From: Paenibacillus tyrphae
GTDB taxonomy: Bacteria; Bacillota; Bacilli; Paenibacillales; NBRC-103111
DNA length: 64,000 nucleotides
Direction: 5' to 3'
Assembly (NCBI RefSeq): GCF_027925525.1
Contig: NZ_BSDJ01000002.1
Span: forward strand, 186,001-250,000
The stretch's first letter is position 1, and every line of letters begins with the position of its first letter. Below the pieces are notes generated by a model. It was not told where the DNA came from. It saw only the letters and a list, made by a program, of their open reading frames with translations, and did not search any database. The position numbers and the translations under genes are program-made. Shown here in pieces: positions 37,067 through 46,285 of this stretch.

Positions 37067-37112
37067 AAATGGTTCGATTTCAAATACCAATCTATTAAAG
37101 GAGGCTCGACTG

Positions 37113-38954
37113 ATGAACTTCCATGGTTCTCCCTTGTACGCACGCCTGCGCCCTCGTCTGCTGCTAGGGCTCATTGCCTCGCTCATCGTCTCGCTTTTCT
37201 CCGCGATGGCATCCCCTCTCCCCTCTGCCGCGGCTCCCGCCGGAGGCTATAAAATCGTCGGCTATTGGCACAACTTCGATAATGGCTCCGGCTTTATCCG
37301 GCTGCGCGACGTCTCTCCGGATTTCGACGTGATTAACGTTTCGTTCGCGGAGCCGACAAGCGGCGGTGGCGGTGTGATCGGCTTCACCCCCTATAACTAT
37401 ACCGAAGCCGACTTCAAAGCCGACGTTGCGTATCTGCAGAGCAAAGGAAAAAAGGTCGTCATCTCCATCGGCGGCGCGAACGGGCAAGTGCAGCTGGCGA
37501 CTACGGCCGCCCGCGACGCGTTCGTCAGCTCGGTGACAAGCATCATCGAGAAATACGGGTTCGACGGACTCGATGTCGATTTCGAAGGACACTCGCTCTA
37601 TTTGAACGCCGGCGATTCCGACTTCCGCCATCCGACTACGCCCGTCATCGTCAACCTGATCGATGCGCTCAAGTCGCTGAACAGCCACTTTGGCACGGAC
37701 AAATTCATTCTGACCATGGCCCCAGAGACGTTCTTCGTCCAGCTCGGGTATTCGTTCTACGGCGGAAGCTGCATCAGCTGCGATTCGCGCGCCGGCGCTT
37801 ACCTGCCCGTTATCTATGCGACGCGCGACATTCTGGACTGGCTCCAAGTGCAAAATTATAACTCCGGCCCGATCACCGGCCTCGACGACCAGTACCATAC
37901 GATGGGCAGCGCGGATTTTCACGTCGCCATGGCCGATATGCTGTTGACCGGGTTCCCCGTGAACAAGAACGCCAACCTGTTCTTCCCACCGCTGCGTCAG
38001 GAGCAGGTGCTGCTTGGCTTGCCGGCGAACGCCAATGCGGGCGGCGGCTTTACACCGGTTGCCGAAGTGCATAAGGCGCTCGACGCGCTCGTGAAGGGCC
38101 AGCAGCTTGGCTCCTACAAAACGCGGGGCAGCGCAACCGGCTATCCGAACTTTGGCGGTCTGATGACGTGGTCGATCAACTGGGATAAGTTCAATCAATT
38201 CGAGTTTTCCACGAAGCACCGCGCCTATTTGAACGCCTTGAACCCGCCGGCGCCGGATACGCAGCCTCCGACAGCTCCGGCAAATCTGGTTGCGACAGGC
38301 AAAACCGCGACCAGCGTCTCTCTGTCCTGGAACGCTTCGACCGACAATGTCGGCGTGACGGGCTACACGGTAGCCTACGGCCCTACCCAGGTGAGCGTAA
38401 CGGGCACGAGCACAACCATCCAAGGCCTGAAGCCGAACACCAGCTATACGTTCACGGTAACGGCCAAGGATGCCGCCGGCAACGTCTCGACCGCCAGCAA
38501 TGCAGTGACGGTCAAGACGGACGAATCGTCCGGCGACACCCAGGCCCCGACCGCGCCGACCCAACTGAGCGTGGTCTCCAAGTCGGCTACGAGCGTGACG
38601 TTGAGCTGGGCGGCATCGACAGATAATGTCGGCGTGACCGGTTACACGGTCGCCTACGGCTCTTCGCAAGTGAACGTGACAGGAACGAGTGCCTCGGTAG
38701 AAGGCCTGAAGCCGAATACCAGCTACACGTTCTCGGTAACGGCCAGGGATGCCGCCGGCAATGTCTCGCCTGCCGCAGTAATTACGGTGACGACGGATGC
38801 CCCGTCAGGCGCGCAGCCGTGGGCTCCCGGAACCGCCTATAAAATCGGCGATGAGGTTACGTACGCAGGCAAAACCTATGTGTGCCGCCAAAACCACACC
38901 TCGCTGCAAGGCTGGGAGCCGCCCAACGTTGCGGCGCTGTGGCAGCTGAAGTAA
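37113..38954 (+). CDS. Secreted chitinase, GH18-FnIII-FnIII-CBM5/12
   Basis: 613 aa; AAAGGAGG precedes the ATG. Signal peptide with LLLGLIASLIVSLFSAMASP, cleaved around SAAAPA near residue 40. The GH18 catalytic domain (about 45-380) has the D-x-x-D-x-D-x-E motif as FDGLDVDFEG and begins YKIVGYWHNFDNGSG. Two fibronectin III domains follow (about 388-470 and 477-560; each with SLSWNASTDNVGVTGYTV or a close copy). A C-terminal chitin-binding module of type 5/12 follows (WAPGTAYKIGDEVTYAGKTY). The layout matches Bacillus/Paenibacillus chitinase D. GC is visibly higher than in flanking DNA. A cre site in the leader suggests catabolite repression. Confidence 0.95.
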   Translation: MNFHGSPLYARLRPRLLLGLIASLIVSLFSAMASPLPSAAAPAGGYKIVGYWHNFDNGSGFIRLRDVSPDFDVINVSFAEPTSGGGGVIGFTPYNYTEADFKADVAYLQSKGKKVVISIGGANGQVQLATTAARDAFVSSVTSIIEKYGFDGLDVDFEGHSLYLNAGDSDFRHPTTPVIVNLIDALKSLNSHFGTDKFILTMAPETFFVQLGYSFYGGSCISCDSRAGAYLPVIYATRDILDWLQVQNYNSGPITGLDDQYHTMGSADFHVAMADMLLTGFPVNKNANLFFPPLRQEQVLLGLPANANAGGGFTPVAEVHKALDALVKGQQLGSYKTRGSATGYPNFGGLMTWSINWDKFNQFEFSTKHRAYLNALNPPAPDTQPPTAPANLVATGKTATSVSLSWNASTDNVGVTGYTVAYGPTQVSVTGTSTTIQGLKPNTSYTFTVTAKDAAGNVSTASNAVTVKTDESSGDTQAPTAPTQLSVVSKSATSVTLSWAASTDNVGVTGYTVAYGSSQVNVTGTSASVEGLKPNTSYTFSVTARDAAGNVSPAAVITVTTDAPSGAQPWAPGTAYKIGDEVTYAGKTYVCRQNHTSLQGWEPPNVAALWQLK

Positions 38955-39083
38955 GTCGAGCATGCAGCGGCTAGCGAAGCCGATGATCACTCGTGTTCAG
39001 TGAAAATAAAGTTTTAGACTGAGCAGCTTGATTTAACGGGATTTATGAGGTCAAAAATCGTCAGCTTTCAAATAAATAGAGCT

Positions 39084-39632
39084 ATGCCAAAAATCGTTGA
39101 TCATGAGAAACAGCGACATATTGTTGCTCAAGCCGGCCTGTCCGTAGGATCGATGCGGCATTACTTTTCCACACAGGTCGAGCTTTTTGCCTTTTGCATG
39201 GACCTCTATGCTCAACGCGTCCAAAATCGTGTTGCAGAGCTTACTGTCGAGAAGCCGTTTTTACCGGATTTGAAGCAATTGCTGTTGCAGTTTTTGCCTG
39301 TAAATGAGGAGAGAACAAAGGAGATAGAGGTTTGGTTTTTATTTAACGCTAAGGTCATGATTTATCCCGAGCTAAAGAAAGTAAGTGAAGAAATGCAGAA
39401 CGGCTTGTATCGGACCGCTGAATTCGTCATTGAAACCTTGGTAGAGTCCAATCTGGCGAAATCGGGATTGGATGCCGCTTTGGAAGCGGAGAAATTGTAC
39501 GCGCTGGTCGACGGACTGGCCATACACCAGCTGATGCAGCCAGGGCGACTCTCGCCGGAACGGATGGAATACTTGCTGGACCAGCATTTGAGTTCGTTAT
39601 GTATAAGGGAGGAGGAAAGCCCTCGCGGTTAA
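39084..39632 (+). pseudogene. TetR family regulator with deleted helix-turn-helix
   Basis: From the ATG at 39084 the frame gives MPKIVDHEKQRHIVAQAGLS, fusing the usual N-terminal helix of BetI-like TetR proteins directly to the end of the helix-turn-helix (VGSMRHYFSTQVELFAF). About 25 residues that hold most of the DNA-binding helices are missing, in frame. The C-terminal dimer domain is intact to residue 182. The ribosome binding site is weak. The product could still dimerise but should not bind DNA normally. Confidence 0.7.
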
Positions 39633-39657
39633 CCCAGGAACATCAAACCAAGCTCAA

Positions 39658-40052
39658 TCAGACCATTATTCGATCATGTGCCTCACAAAGCAGGGATTTT
39701 AAGATTGTTTTTGTATTCGGGCAATTTGCATAGAAAAAAATGCCCGTGGCTTTCATGATGTCGGCATAAGCGGCGGCGTCAACCTGCTGCACCGGAACCT
39801 CCTTACCCAATACGGCGCCGAGAGCGGAAGCCAGTTCTTCTTGAGTCAGCAAAAAAGAGTTCGGAATCCCCTCAAAATAGCTTCCTCGGTTGTCCGATGC
39901 GTTGGAGCAAGGAAGTTCTTGCTCTCCTTGGCGCTGGCTATGCTGGTATAAGCAATAAATTTAACTCCGGCACGCTCAGCAGCAGCTACCGCATTTGAGT
40001 GTTGCCTGATTCTTGTTTCATTGTCTCCATCCGCAGAAATTCTCCGATACAA
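39658..40052 (-). pseudogene. QorB/NmrA-like NAD(P)H quinone oxidoreductase, fragments
   Basis: Two out-of-frame pieces on the minus strand. The upstream piece (to 39846) reads RIRQHSNAVAAAERAGVKFI and AYTSIASAKESKNFLAPTHR, typical of the QorB/NmrA family. The downstream piece (from 39852) reads LTQEELASALGAVLGKEVPV and QQVDAAAYADIMKATG, the C-terminal part. The N-terminal Rossmann motif and about 80 central residues are lost and the halves are frameshifted. Confidence 0.75.
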
Positions 40053-40783
40053 CGGGATTTGTTATTTACGCTGCCTGCAATGAAGTCCCCCGTGCAATCA
40101 TTCGGGTATACGGAAATAAGGAAAAGGGTGTGCACAGCAATGAAAAACAGGAACTGATCTGCTCCAAATGTATCACAACCGATGTAACAACCATAGTTAC
40201 AACGTAGTTACTTTGTCAATCCCATCCAACCCAAAATAAAAGGACGCTGTCGCGCCTTCGCTTGGACAACGTCCCTCTTCTGCAAATAAAGTAGGGGAAC
40301 CACTCTCATGGTTCTCCCCTTTTCGAACCGCACGTGCCTTACTAAGGCATACCGGCTTACCAACGTGATGTTAACTTGAAATCAGTATGTCGCTAGTCTT
40401 AGCGATGACGATATTCCCGATTGAGCAGTTCGGCAATATACTTGAACATCGATTGAAATCTGTGCTCCAGTACGCCTAATTCGTGAGCCTGTTCCTTTAT
40501 TTTGCGATATAATCCTTACCCTAAAATATAGAAAATCCTTGTTCTTTCAAGAATTTAGAGAGGTATGAGTTCTGTGCCATAACCACTTCAATGCCTTGAT
40601 TATTCACAATGGATTTAACCTCGCAACTTTATTCATGAAAACTTTGTCCAGAATTAGAGCATGATAGTTTTTGGAGGTGGAGCATTTAGATAGATATCCG
40701 GCTTCAATAATGACTTGCATCGCATGCGGGTTTTCAACTTTTCATTTGTTCGGGTTTATAAGATTCATTCACAAATAGAGTAA
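40053..40783. other. Gene-free decayed region
   Basis: 731 bp without an intact gene. It contains a minus-strand promoter-like TTGACA followed by repeats of GTAACTA (around 40184-40220), a stem-loop with arms GGACGCTGTC and GACAACGTCC (40242-40274), a group II intron 3' end (40291-40358), and minus-strand reading-frame remnants with stops (for example ELGVLEHRFQSMFKYIAELL upstream of the intron piece) that I cannot assign. Confidence 0.5.
40291..40358 (-). ncRNA. Group II intron 3' end remnant (domains V and VI)
   Basis: On the minus strand, 40358-40325 reads as a 34-nt hairpin starting AAGCCGG and ending GTGCGGTTC, closely like group II intron domain V, with the AGC triad and conserved CGGTT closing strand. 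It is followed directly by a second hairpin with GGGGA-GAACCA and TGGTTCCCC arms (40319-40294), in the place of domain VI. The loop of domain V differs from the usual GNRA and one extra G is present. No maturase reading frame is recognisable upstream, so it is a degraded end. Confidence 0.5.
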
Positions 40784-42199
40784 TTATTTATACGCCTTGA
40801 TGTCTCTTTTAGTAAGTTTACTAGTTAGTACAGTTTTTACGACCATTGCAACTGCTGTAAGCAGAAAGATAAATGCTATGATGCCTAACCATATATTTAT
40901 GTGGAGAGTCTGAATAGCATACAACCAGAAATAAAGACCTGTAAGGGCGATGAACAGCGTTGGCACAGTCAGGATTATGCCGATTTTTAAATAATAGCCC
41001 CAACTGATCTTTACGTTTTTGGTAGATAATACATGAAGCCAAAGCAAGGTTGCCAAAGAGCCGATTGGCGTGATCTTTGGCCCCAAATCGGAACCGACGA
41101 CATTGGCATAGATCAGCGCCTCACGTATGATTCCCTCGGTTTCCGTCCCTTTTATGGCTAGAGCGTTAATCATGACGGTCGGCATGTTATTCATAATGGA
41201 CGATAAAATGGCCGCAATAAAACCGGTCCCCACAGTTGCTGCAAGTAAACCACTGTCTGCGACGGCTTGTATGACCTTACTTAGAGCATCCGTTAATCCA
41301 ACATTTCTTAATCCGTAAACGACGACATACATTCCGATGGAAAACACGACGATTGTCCACGGAGCTTCTTTTATGATCCGTTTTGTTTGAATAACTGAAC
41401 TACGTCTTGCGGCTAAAATCAATATTATTGCCACAACTCCTGCAATAATTGATACAGGGACATGAATAAATTCGCTAAGCAAATATGCAATAAACAGTAC
41501 AGCGAGAACCCCCCAGGATAATCTGAACAACTTACTATCCTTGATTACTTGGTGAGGTTGTTTTAATTGCATCATGTCATATTGCTTCGGTATGCTCTTG
41601 TGAAAAAACAAATAAAGGACGAAGATACTGGCTCCTAATGCAAAGAAATTGGGTACAATCATTCGACTTGCGTACTCGACAAACCCGATATTAAAATAGT
41701 CAGCAGAAACAATATTCACCAAATTACTAACCACAAGAGGAAGGGATGTGGTATCTGCGATAAAACCACTTGCCATGATAAATGGCAGGACCATACGTTC
41801 ATCGAACTTTAAAGCGCGGACCATCGCTAAAACAATTGGGGTTAGAATCAGTGCTGTGCCATCGTTCGCAAAAAATGCAGCCACGGCAGCACCAAGCAGG
41901 ATAACGTAAACGAACATCAATGTGCCATTGCCCCGAGCGATTCGCGCTACATGTAGCGCGGCCCATTCAAAAAAACCAATTTCATCTAAAATAAGTGAGA
42001 TCAGAATAATAGCAACGAATGTCAATGTCGCATTCCATACGATTAGTGTGACGTCTCTTACATCTTCAATGCTTACGATACCAAAAATAAGGGAAAGTAT
42101 TGATCCACCCATAGCCGACCAACCGATCTTTAATCCCTTCGGCTGCCAGATCACGAAAACCAACGTAACAATAAATATGAAAAATGCAAGGTAAATCAT
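40784..42199 (-). CDS. arsB: Arsenite efflux permease ArsB
   Basis: 471 aa with AGGAGGA before the ATG. It has the 12-segment layout of the ArsB/NhaD family. Conserved segments: [60 protein letters not shown], and the second-half repeat [20 protein letters not shown] with [19 protein letters not shown]. It expels arsenite or antimonite across the membrane. No arsR or arsC is next to it, and the AT-rich composition and surrounding IS fragments suggest horizontal transfer. Confidence 0.92.
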   Translation of the reverse strand: MIYLAFFIFIVTLVFVIWQPKGLKIGWSAMGGSILSLIFGIVSIEDVRDVTLIVWNATLTFVAIILISLILDEIGFFEWAALHVARIARGNGTLMFVYVILLGAAVAAFFANDGTALILTPIVLAMVRALKFDERMVLPFIMASGFIADTTSLPLVVSNLVNIVSADYFNIGFVEYASRMIVPNFFALGASIFVLYLFFHKSIPKQYDMMQLKQPHQVIKDSKLFRLSWGVLAVLFIAYLLSEFIHVPVSIIAGVVAIILILAARRSSVIQTKRIIKEAPWTIVVFSIGMYVVVYGLRNVGLTDALSKVIQAVADSGLLAATVGTGFIAAILSSIMNNMPTVMINALAIKGTETEGIIREALIYANVVGSDLGPKITPIGSLATLLWLHVLSTKNVKISWGYYLKIGIILTVPTLFIALTGLYFWLYAIQTLHINIWLGIIAFIFLLTAVAMVVKTVLTSKLTKRDIKAYK

Positions 42200-42803
42200 G
42201 AAAGTCCTCCTGTGTTCATTCCACAGTCATTTTCTTCGCAAATTACAGAATAGATCTTGTCTTTTCCGAAAGAATCTGTTTGGGATTTAATGTGAGTTTT
42301 TGAATAATTCTTAGTAAGTACCCTCTGCCCTCTTTTATTTTTTCATCAACCGCTGTCCTTTAAATTTGCGCATGCTTTGACTAACGTTCAATTGACTTAT
42401 ATGCCAAAATATCTGCAATTCCATCTACGTTTACTTCATTTCATTGAGCAGGACAACTAGGGATCAATCCAATTATCACCTATTGACACTTGGGGAAAAT
42501 TAGGAATCGTTACAAGCCAATTTATCTATGTCGGCAATTCAAAGAAAAGCCCATTCCCTAGCTATTCTACACATACATCTTCTCTAAAATATAATCGATT
42601 ATTAGTCTCGGAATCATCAGTTGTGCGCTGGAGCAGTAGACGAGGTGCTTTAAGCGGCTATTCGGATTCCACCCATACCCTGTTGCTGCACAAAAGCAGA
42701 AGCCACTTCAGGTGCTACGAGACGCCGCTAAGCGCCTTTTTCGCCATTTGTGATCCGAAGCTGCCGGAAAACCGTACAAGGAGGCAAGAAGAGCGGTGAC
42801 AGT
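42200..42803. other. AT-rich gene-free stretch upstream of arsB
   Basis: About 600 bp without a convincing gene on either strand. It must hold the arsB promoter near 42240-42260. I see no clear ArsR operator dyad, riboswitch or strong stem-loop. The right end merges into the IS1182 fragment. Confidence 0.5.
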
Positions 42804-43133
42804 CGTTTTCTTATGTTTTACTTTCATATAGAGAACTGCAAGACATGTCCACTCAGTGAAGGAGGGGGTAAACCTGGGGTGAAAAATAAGACCTACTCGA
42901 TTCGAATGGTAGAAGAGCACTATCAGTGAACAGATCGAGGTTGAGAATAGCGATACGTTCAAAGAGCGAATTCGTCGTCGACCTAAGATTGAGGATAAGA
43001 ATGCTGAAATGAAAAAGTAATATGGGAGGGAGCTATTTGTACTGACCGTTTTCGTCGTAATGCGAAGCGAGTGGTAGAATTGATAAGACAAATGCAGCCC
43101 GCCTTCAGAAGGAGGACGGACTGCATTTTTTAA
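42804..43133 (+). pseudogene. IS1182-family transposase, C-terminal fragment
   Basis: Three frame-shifted plus-strand pieces read in family order: CKTCPLSEGGGKPGVKNKTY followed by SIRMVEEHYQ, then SDTFKERIRRRPKIEDKNAE with MKK, then DRFRRNAKRVVELIRQ. The Cys pair, the FKER-R-KIE-KN-E block and the terminal Arg/Lys helix are hallmarks of IS1182 transposase C-termini. At least two frameshifts or stops make it non-functional. The end coincides with a T-tailed hairpin. Confidence 0.8.
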
Positions 43134-43137
43134 TTTT
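43093..43137 (+). terminator. Stem-loop at the end of the IS1182 fragment
   Basis: Arms GCAGCCCGCCTTC and its imperfect partner GGAGGACGGACTGC around a 3-nt loop, followed by TTTTTTAATTTTT on the plus strand. Confidence 0.65.
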
Positions 43138-43288
43138 TGTCGCAGAATCCGGCAAAAAATTTACCAATGTCACATCATCTGCTCAAAACTGTGGTATTTT
43201 GCAGGGGCTCCTATGGAGCTATTTTTTCCACTAAGCATACTGTCTATGCTATAACAATTATAGTTACAGCAATTCCGGAAAGTCAAGT

Positions 43289-43583
43289 CTATTTTAAAAT
43301 ATTTCTTTGGTTACTTTTCTCTTTATAAGTAGTTAATGGAGAATCAATAATAACTAATCCCGGATGCTTTATTCCTAATTCTCATATACTTCATAATGGG
43401 GATAATAAATGCTGTGTTTAGAATTGCACGATAACCTTTCCCGTGATTTTTTCGTTTTTTCCCAGATACAATTAGATCTTGATCAATGGATACACCTTTT
43501 AAGTCAGGATAATTCCAATTTTCAAGCAAGTTTTTAACTTCTGTTGCTAAATCATCAGAGATATCTTGAGATATCTCATTTAA
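43289..43583 (-). pseudogene. C-terminal fragment of an SMC/RecF-like AAA ATPase
   Basis: Minus-strand frame from about 43583 reads DDLATEVKNLLENWNYPDLK, then GKGYRAILNTAFIIPIMKYM. After a single frameshift near 43390 it continues GIKHPGLVIIDSPLTTYKEK and stops at 43289. GKGYRA is ABC-signature-like and VIIDSP is a Walker B motif, as in coiled-coil ATPases of the SMC/RecN type used in several anti-phage systems. The Walker A part is absent, so this is a dead remnant. Confidence 0.65.
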
Positions 43584-43599
43584 TTACTATAAGTCCTCC

Positions 43600-43967
43600 T
43601 GTTCCCAAGTGGAAATGACCCCTTAGAAAGGGCTGGAAGTCTGTGGGGTGATGAATATGGCTGTTATCCAAAATCATGACATTTTTTCCTTTTGGATAAA
43701 CTTTGCAAATCGGATAAGAAACGGGTCCAAGCAGCTACGTCTGCCTTCTCTTCTTCCCGATGATGGATCTGCCAGTCTCATAGTTAATCGCACCGAACAA
43801 TTTGGCGCCTTCATGTCGACTATAAGTTTGAATTTTATGCTGCTGTCCCTGAGTCAGCTTCCTTCCAAGTGTAGCCGTACAGCCAAGTAACGATAACGTT
43901 CATACAACCGCTTATCATGCGTTTCTTTCATCGCTCGATTCAACTGATGGATTTCACTTTTTCTCAT
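43600..43967 (-). pseudogene. IS630-family transposase, internally deleted
   Basis: The ATG at 43967 begins MRKSEIHQLNRAMKETHDKR and runs to LAVRLHLEGS before a stop. Downstream, in other frames, IS630 DDE-domain sequence follows: HEGAKLFGAINYETG, then EEEKADVAAWTRFLSDLQSL, then GKNVMILDNSHIHHP with the second catalytic Asp. The helix-turn-helix and first part of the DDE domain are deleted, with several frameshifts. Confidence 0.75.
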
Positions 43968-44148
43968 CCTTACTGACACCTTTAGGATTGTCTCACTGAC
44001 TATTTACCCATTTGACGGCGTGGTAAGTTTTTTAAGTACGTTTTATATAAATAAACAAGTAACCATCCTCCAATTGCTTTAGGATAAAATTCTTTGGCTT
44101 CATTAATTCGACATCTTTGAAGCTCCCTTGTTAAAGATCCTTATAGTT

Positions 44149-44177
44149 TTAAGAAATTTCTTAATAACGTTGTTATA
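44149..44177. promoter_or_regulatory. Two adjacent short palindromes
   Basis: TTAAGAAATTTCTTAA (44149-44164) is a perfect 16-bp palindrome, followed at once by ATAAC-GTT-GTTAT. They lie just after the end of the histidine kinase gene (minus strand) and could be an operator or a weak terminator; the role is unknown. Confidence 0.35.
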
Positions 44178-44211
44178 TTTACGAGCCCGGGATTCATTCG
44201 CAGCAACAGCT

Positions 44212-45615
44212 TTACCGCTCAGAGGGAGAAAGCATATCCGCCATTTCCACTTTGAACACACTGCCTTCCCCCGGCCTGCTTTCCACGAGTATCGTCCCCC
44301 CGCATTCCTCTACAATATGCTTGGCGATGGCAAGTCCGAGCCCATGTCCGCCCATCTGCCGTGAGCGCGATTTGTCAACCCGGTAAAAACGATCGAAGAT
44401 GCGCGGAAGCTCTTCTTCCGGGATGCCCACTCCCGTATCGCGAACCTCCAGAACGAACTTCCCCTTGGGCGGCGCGTACTTGTGCGCGACGATTAGCTTC
44501 ACGCTTCCCCCGGCTGTGGTATATTTGATCGCATTTTCCAGCAAAATGACAAGCAACTGTACGATTTTTTCCTGATCCAGACATACCCGAAGTTCATCGG
44601 GGGCTTCAAGCACCAGCCTAATCTGCTTCTCCGCTGCCAGTAAGCTCATCCTGTCCGCCGTTTGGACAGCTACGCCTGCAAGATCAAACCACGCGTTATG
44701 CAACATCGCCTGCCCCGAATCTTTACGGGCTAGCAACAGAAGATTCCCGGTCAGCCGGATCATACGCTGCACCTCGTCCTTTATACCTTCGAGCACCCGC
44801 TGTTCAAAGGAATCGTTTGCAGGTACGTCTTCGATACGCAGCGCTTCGATGGAGGCGAGCAGTACACTAAGCGGTGTACGAAGCTCATGAGAAGCGTCGG
44901 TTACAAATTGCTGCTGGCGCATGTAAGCCTGACGAATAGGGATCATCGCCTGTCGTGACATCAACCAACTGAGCCATACAACCAGCGTCTGAAACAATAA
45001 TGTAACGCCTAGCAGCACAGCCGGCAGCCATTGCAGCAGATGTTTCTGGAAATCAACATTCTTGCCTGCATACAGGGTGCCGACCAGTTGCCCGTCGCGG
45101 TAAAGCAAACGACTGCCCACCATGTATAAGATTCTTTGCTGGCGGTCGTTTGCCTTTCGGAGATGAGGGAGCGGCTCGTCATAGGTTTGCAGTTCGATCT
45201 TTTCGAGGGCCGAAGCGCTAAGCGCTCCCGTGCGAATCAAGTCAAAAACCTGAGCGCGAAGCTCTTTTTGAATCTCAGTGCCCGTTACCGTATTGCCAAG
45301 CGTATCGATGATATAGTAGAAAGCCTGGTCGCCGCTCAGCTCAAATGCGCGTTCGCCCGGCTTATCGAACTTCTTATTAAGCACCTCTGCATACAGTGGC
45401 CCTTGAAGCGCATGAATCTCCTTGTCCAGCAGTTTATTCAGTCTTTGCTCCTGATCATTCCAAATCAGAATATACAGCAGTGTATAGACGATCGCGATAA
45501 ACAGGAATAAAAGCAGGCTCAGCAATAAGCTGTATTGCAGCGTGAACCTAAACTGCGTTTTGCCGAAAAGGTCGTTGCCGAACAGACGATTACGCCACTT
45601 GTGCAGGTTAGGCAT
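44212..45615 (-). CDS. Sensor histidine kinase
   Basis: 467 aa from the ATG at 45615, which overlaps the response regulator gene by 8 bp, so translation is coupled. Two membrane segments (FTLQYSLLLSLLLFLFIAIV near residue 35, and LLQWLPAVLLGVTLLFQTLV near 205) enclose an extracytoplasmic sensor domain of about 140 residues. The HisKA motif is FVTDASHELRTPLSVLLASI; the ATPase domain has ILLENAIKYTTAGG, RDTGVGIPEEELPRIFDRF and GHGLGLAIAKHIVE. The linker between segment 2 and HisKA is short, so there is no full HAMP domain. It partners the regulator at 45608 and probably controls the divergent secreted repeat protein. Confidence 0.92.
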   Translation of the reverse strand: MPNLHKWRNRLFGNDLFGKTQFRFTLQYSLLLSLLLFLFIAIVYTLLYILIWNDQEQRLNKLLDKEIHALQGPLYAEVLNKKFDKPGERAFELSGDQAFYYIIDTLGNTVTGTEIQKELRAQVFDLIRTGALSASALEKIELQTYDEPLPHLRKANDRQQRILYMVGSRLLYRDGQLVGTLYAGKNVDFQKHLLQWLPAVLLGVTLLFQTLVVWLSWLMSRQAMIPIRQAYMRQQQFVTDASHELRTPLSVLLASIEALRIEDVPANDSFEQRVLEGIKDEVQRMIRLTGNLLLLARKDSGQAMLHNAWFDLAGVAVQTADRMSLLAAEKQIRLVLEAPDELRVCLDQEKIVQLLVILLENAIKYTTAGGSVKLIVAHKYAPPKGKFVLEVRDTGVGIPEEELPRIFDRFYRVDKSRSRQMGGHGLGLAIAKHIVEECGGTILVESRPGEGSVFKVEMADMLSPSER

Positions 45616-46285
45616 CAATTTTATAGCCGACCCCCCATACATTCTGAATCAAGTTCGATTGCGGATCGGTTTGTGATAGCTTTTTGCGGAGCAGCTTGAC
45701 GGTAGCGTCAATCGTTTTGAGTGTAACCTCCGTATCAGTGCCCCAGATTCGATCTAAAATAAGCTCGCGCGACAGCGCGCGGCCTCTGTTCTTCAGCAGC
45801 AAATCCAGGAGTTGGAACTCCTTGGGCGATAGTTGCACCTGGTCTTCGCCGCAGACGACAAGATGGCTTGTGCGATGCAGTTCCATTTCGCCTATCCGGC
45901 ATATCTCTTCCAGTAGCGGAGTAAAACTTCGCCGTCCTAGCGCTCTGAGCCGAGCCATCAGTTCATCGATTTCGAACGGCTTGACCAGATAGTCATCGGC
46001 TCCGCCATCCAGTCCCTTTATTCGATCTTGCACCGAATCTCTGGCGGTCAGCATCAAAATTGCACCGGCGAAGCCATCCATGCGCAGTTGCTGGCAGACC
46101 GTTCGTCCGTCCATGCCTGGCATCATCCAGTCGAGCACCAGTACATCATAGTTGGAGACGCTGGCGTAATCATAGGCTTCTTCTCCGTTGGTGACCCAAT
46201 CCACGGTGTATCCCGCTTTTCTTCTGAGCAAGTGGGCGGTCAGTTCTCCCAGCCGCTGATCATCCTCTGCGAGCAATATTTTCAT
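45608..46285 (-). CDS. OmpR/PhoB family response regulator
   Basis: 225 aa; a G-rich ribosome binding site precedes the ATG. Receiver domain MKILLAEDDQRLGELTAHLL with the phosphorylated Asp in DVLVLDWMMPGMDG, Thr in MLTARDS and Lys in DYLVKPFEIDELMARL. The winged-helix output domain has LSPKEFQLLDLLLKNRGRAL and DATVKLLRKKLS. It forms an operon with the kinase downstream. Two 11-bp-spaced direct repeats in the divergent promoter region are likely binding half-sites. Confidence 0.93.
   Translation of the reverse strand: MKILLAEDDQRLGELTAHLLRRKAGYTVDWVTNGEEAYDYASVSNYDVLVLDWMMPGMDGRTVCQQLRMDGFAGAILMLTARDSVQDRIKGLDGGADDYLVKPFEIDELMARLRALGRRSFTPLLEEICRIGEMELHRTSHLVVCGEDQVQLSPKEFQLLDLLLKNRGRALSRELILDRIWGTDTEVTLKTIDATVKLLRKKLSQTDPQSNLIQNVWGVGYKIDA

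Noticed and set aside
37164-38669. Long 501-codon open frame antisense to the chitinase gene
   Set aside because: It mirrors the GC-rich codon pattern of the chitinase. The chitinase frame has a signal peptide, GH18 active site and FnIII domains, whereas the antisense frame has Arg/Ala/Gly-rich composition and no recognisable domain.
40139-40200. Start of an HxlR-type regulator facing the QorB remnant
   Set aside because: Only about ten residues (KQELICSKC) resemble the family and the frame is broken, too little to call.
42708-43091. Minus-strand 127-codon frame near the IS1182 fragment
   Set aside because: The plus strand carries the IS1182 family blocks; the minus frame has no recognisable feature.
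43648-43890. Plus-strand 80-codon frame in the IS graveyard
   Set aside because: The minus strand of the same DNA reads as IS630 transposase across frames, which explains the open frame.
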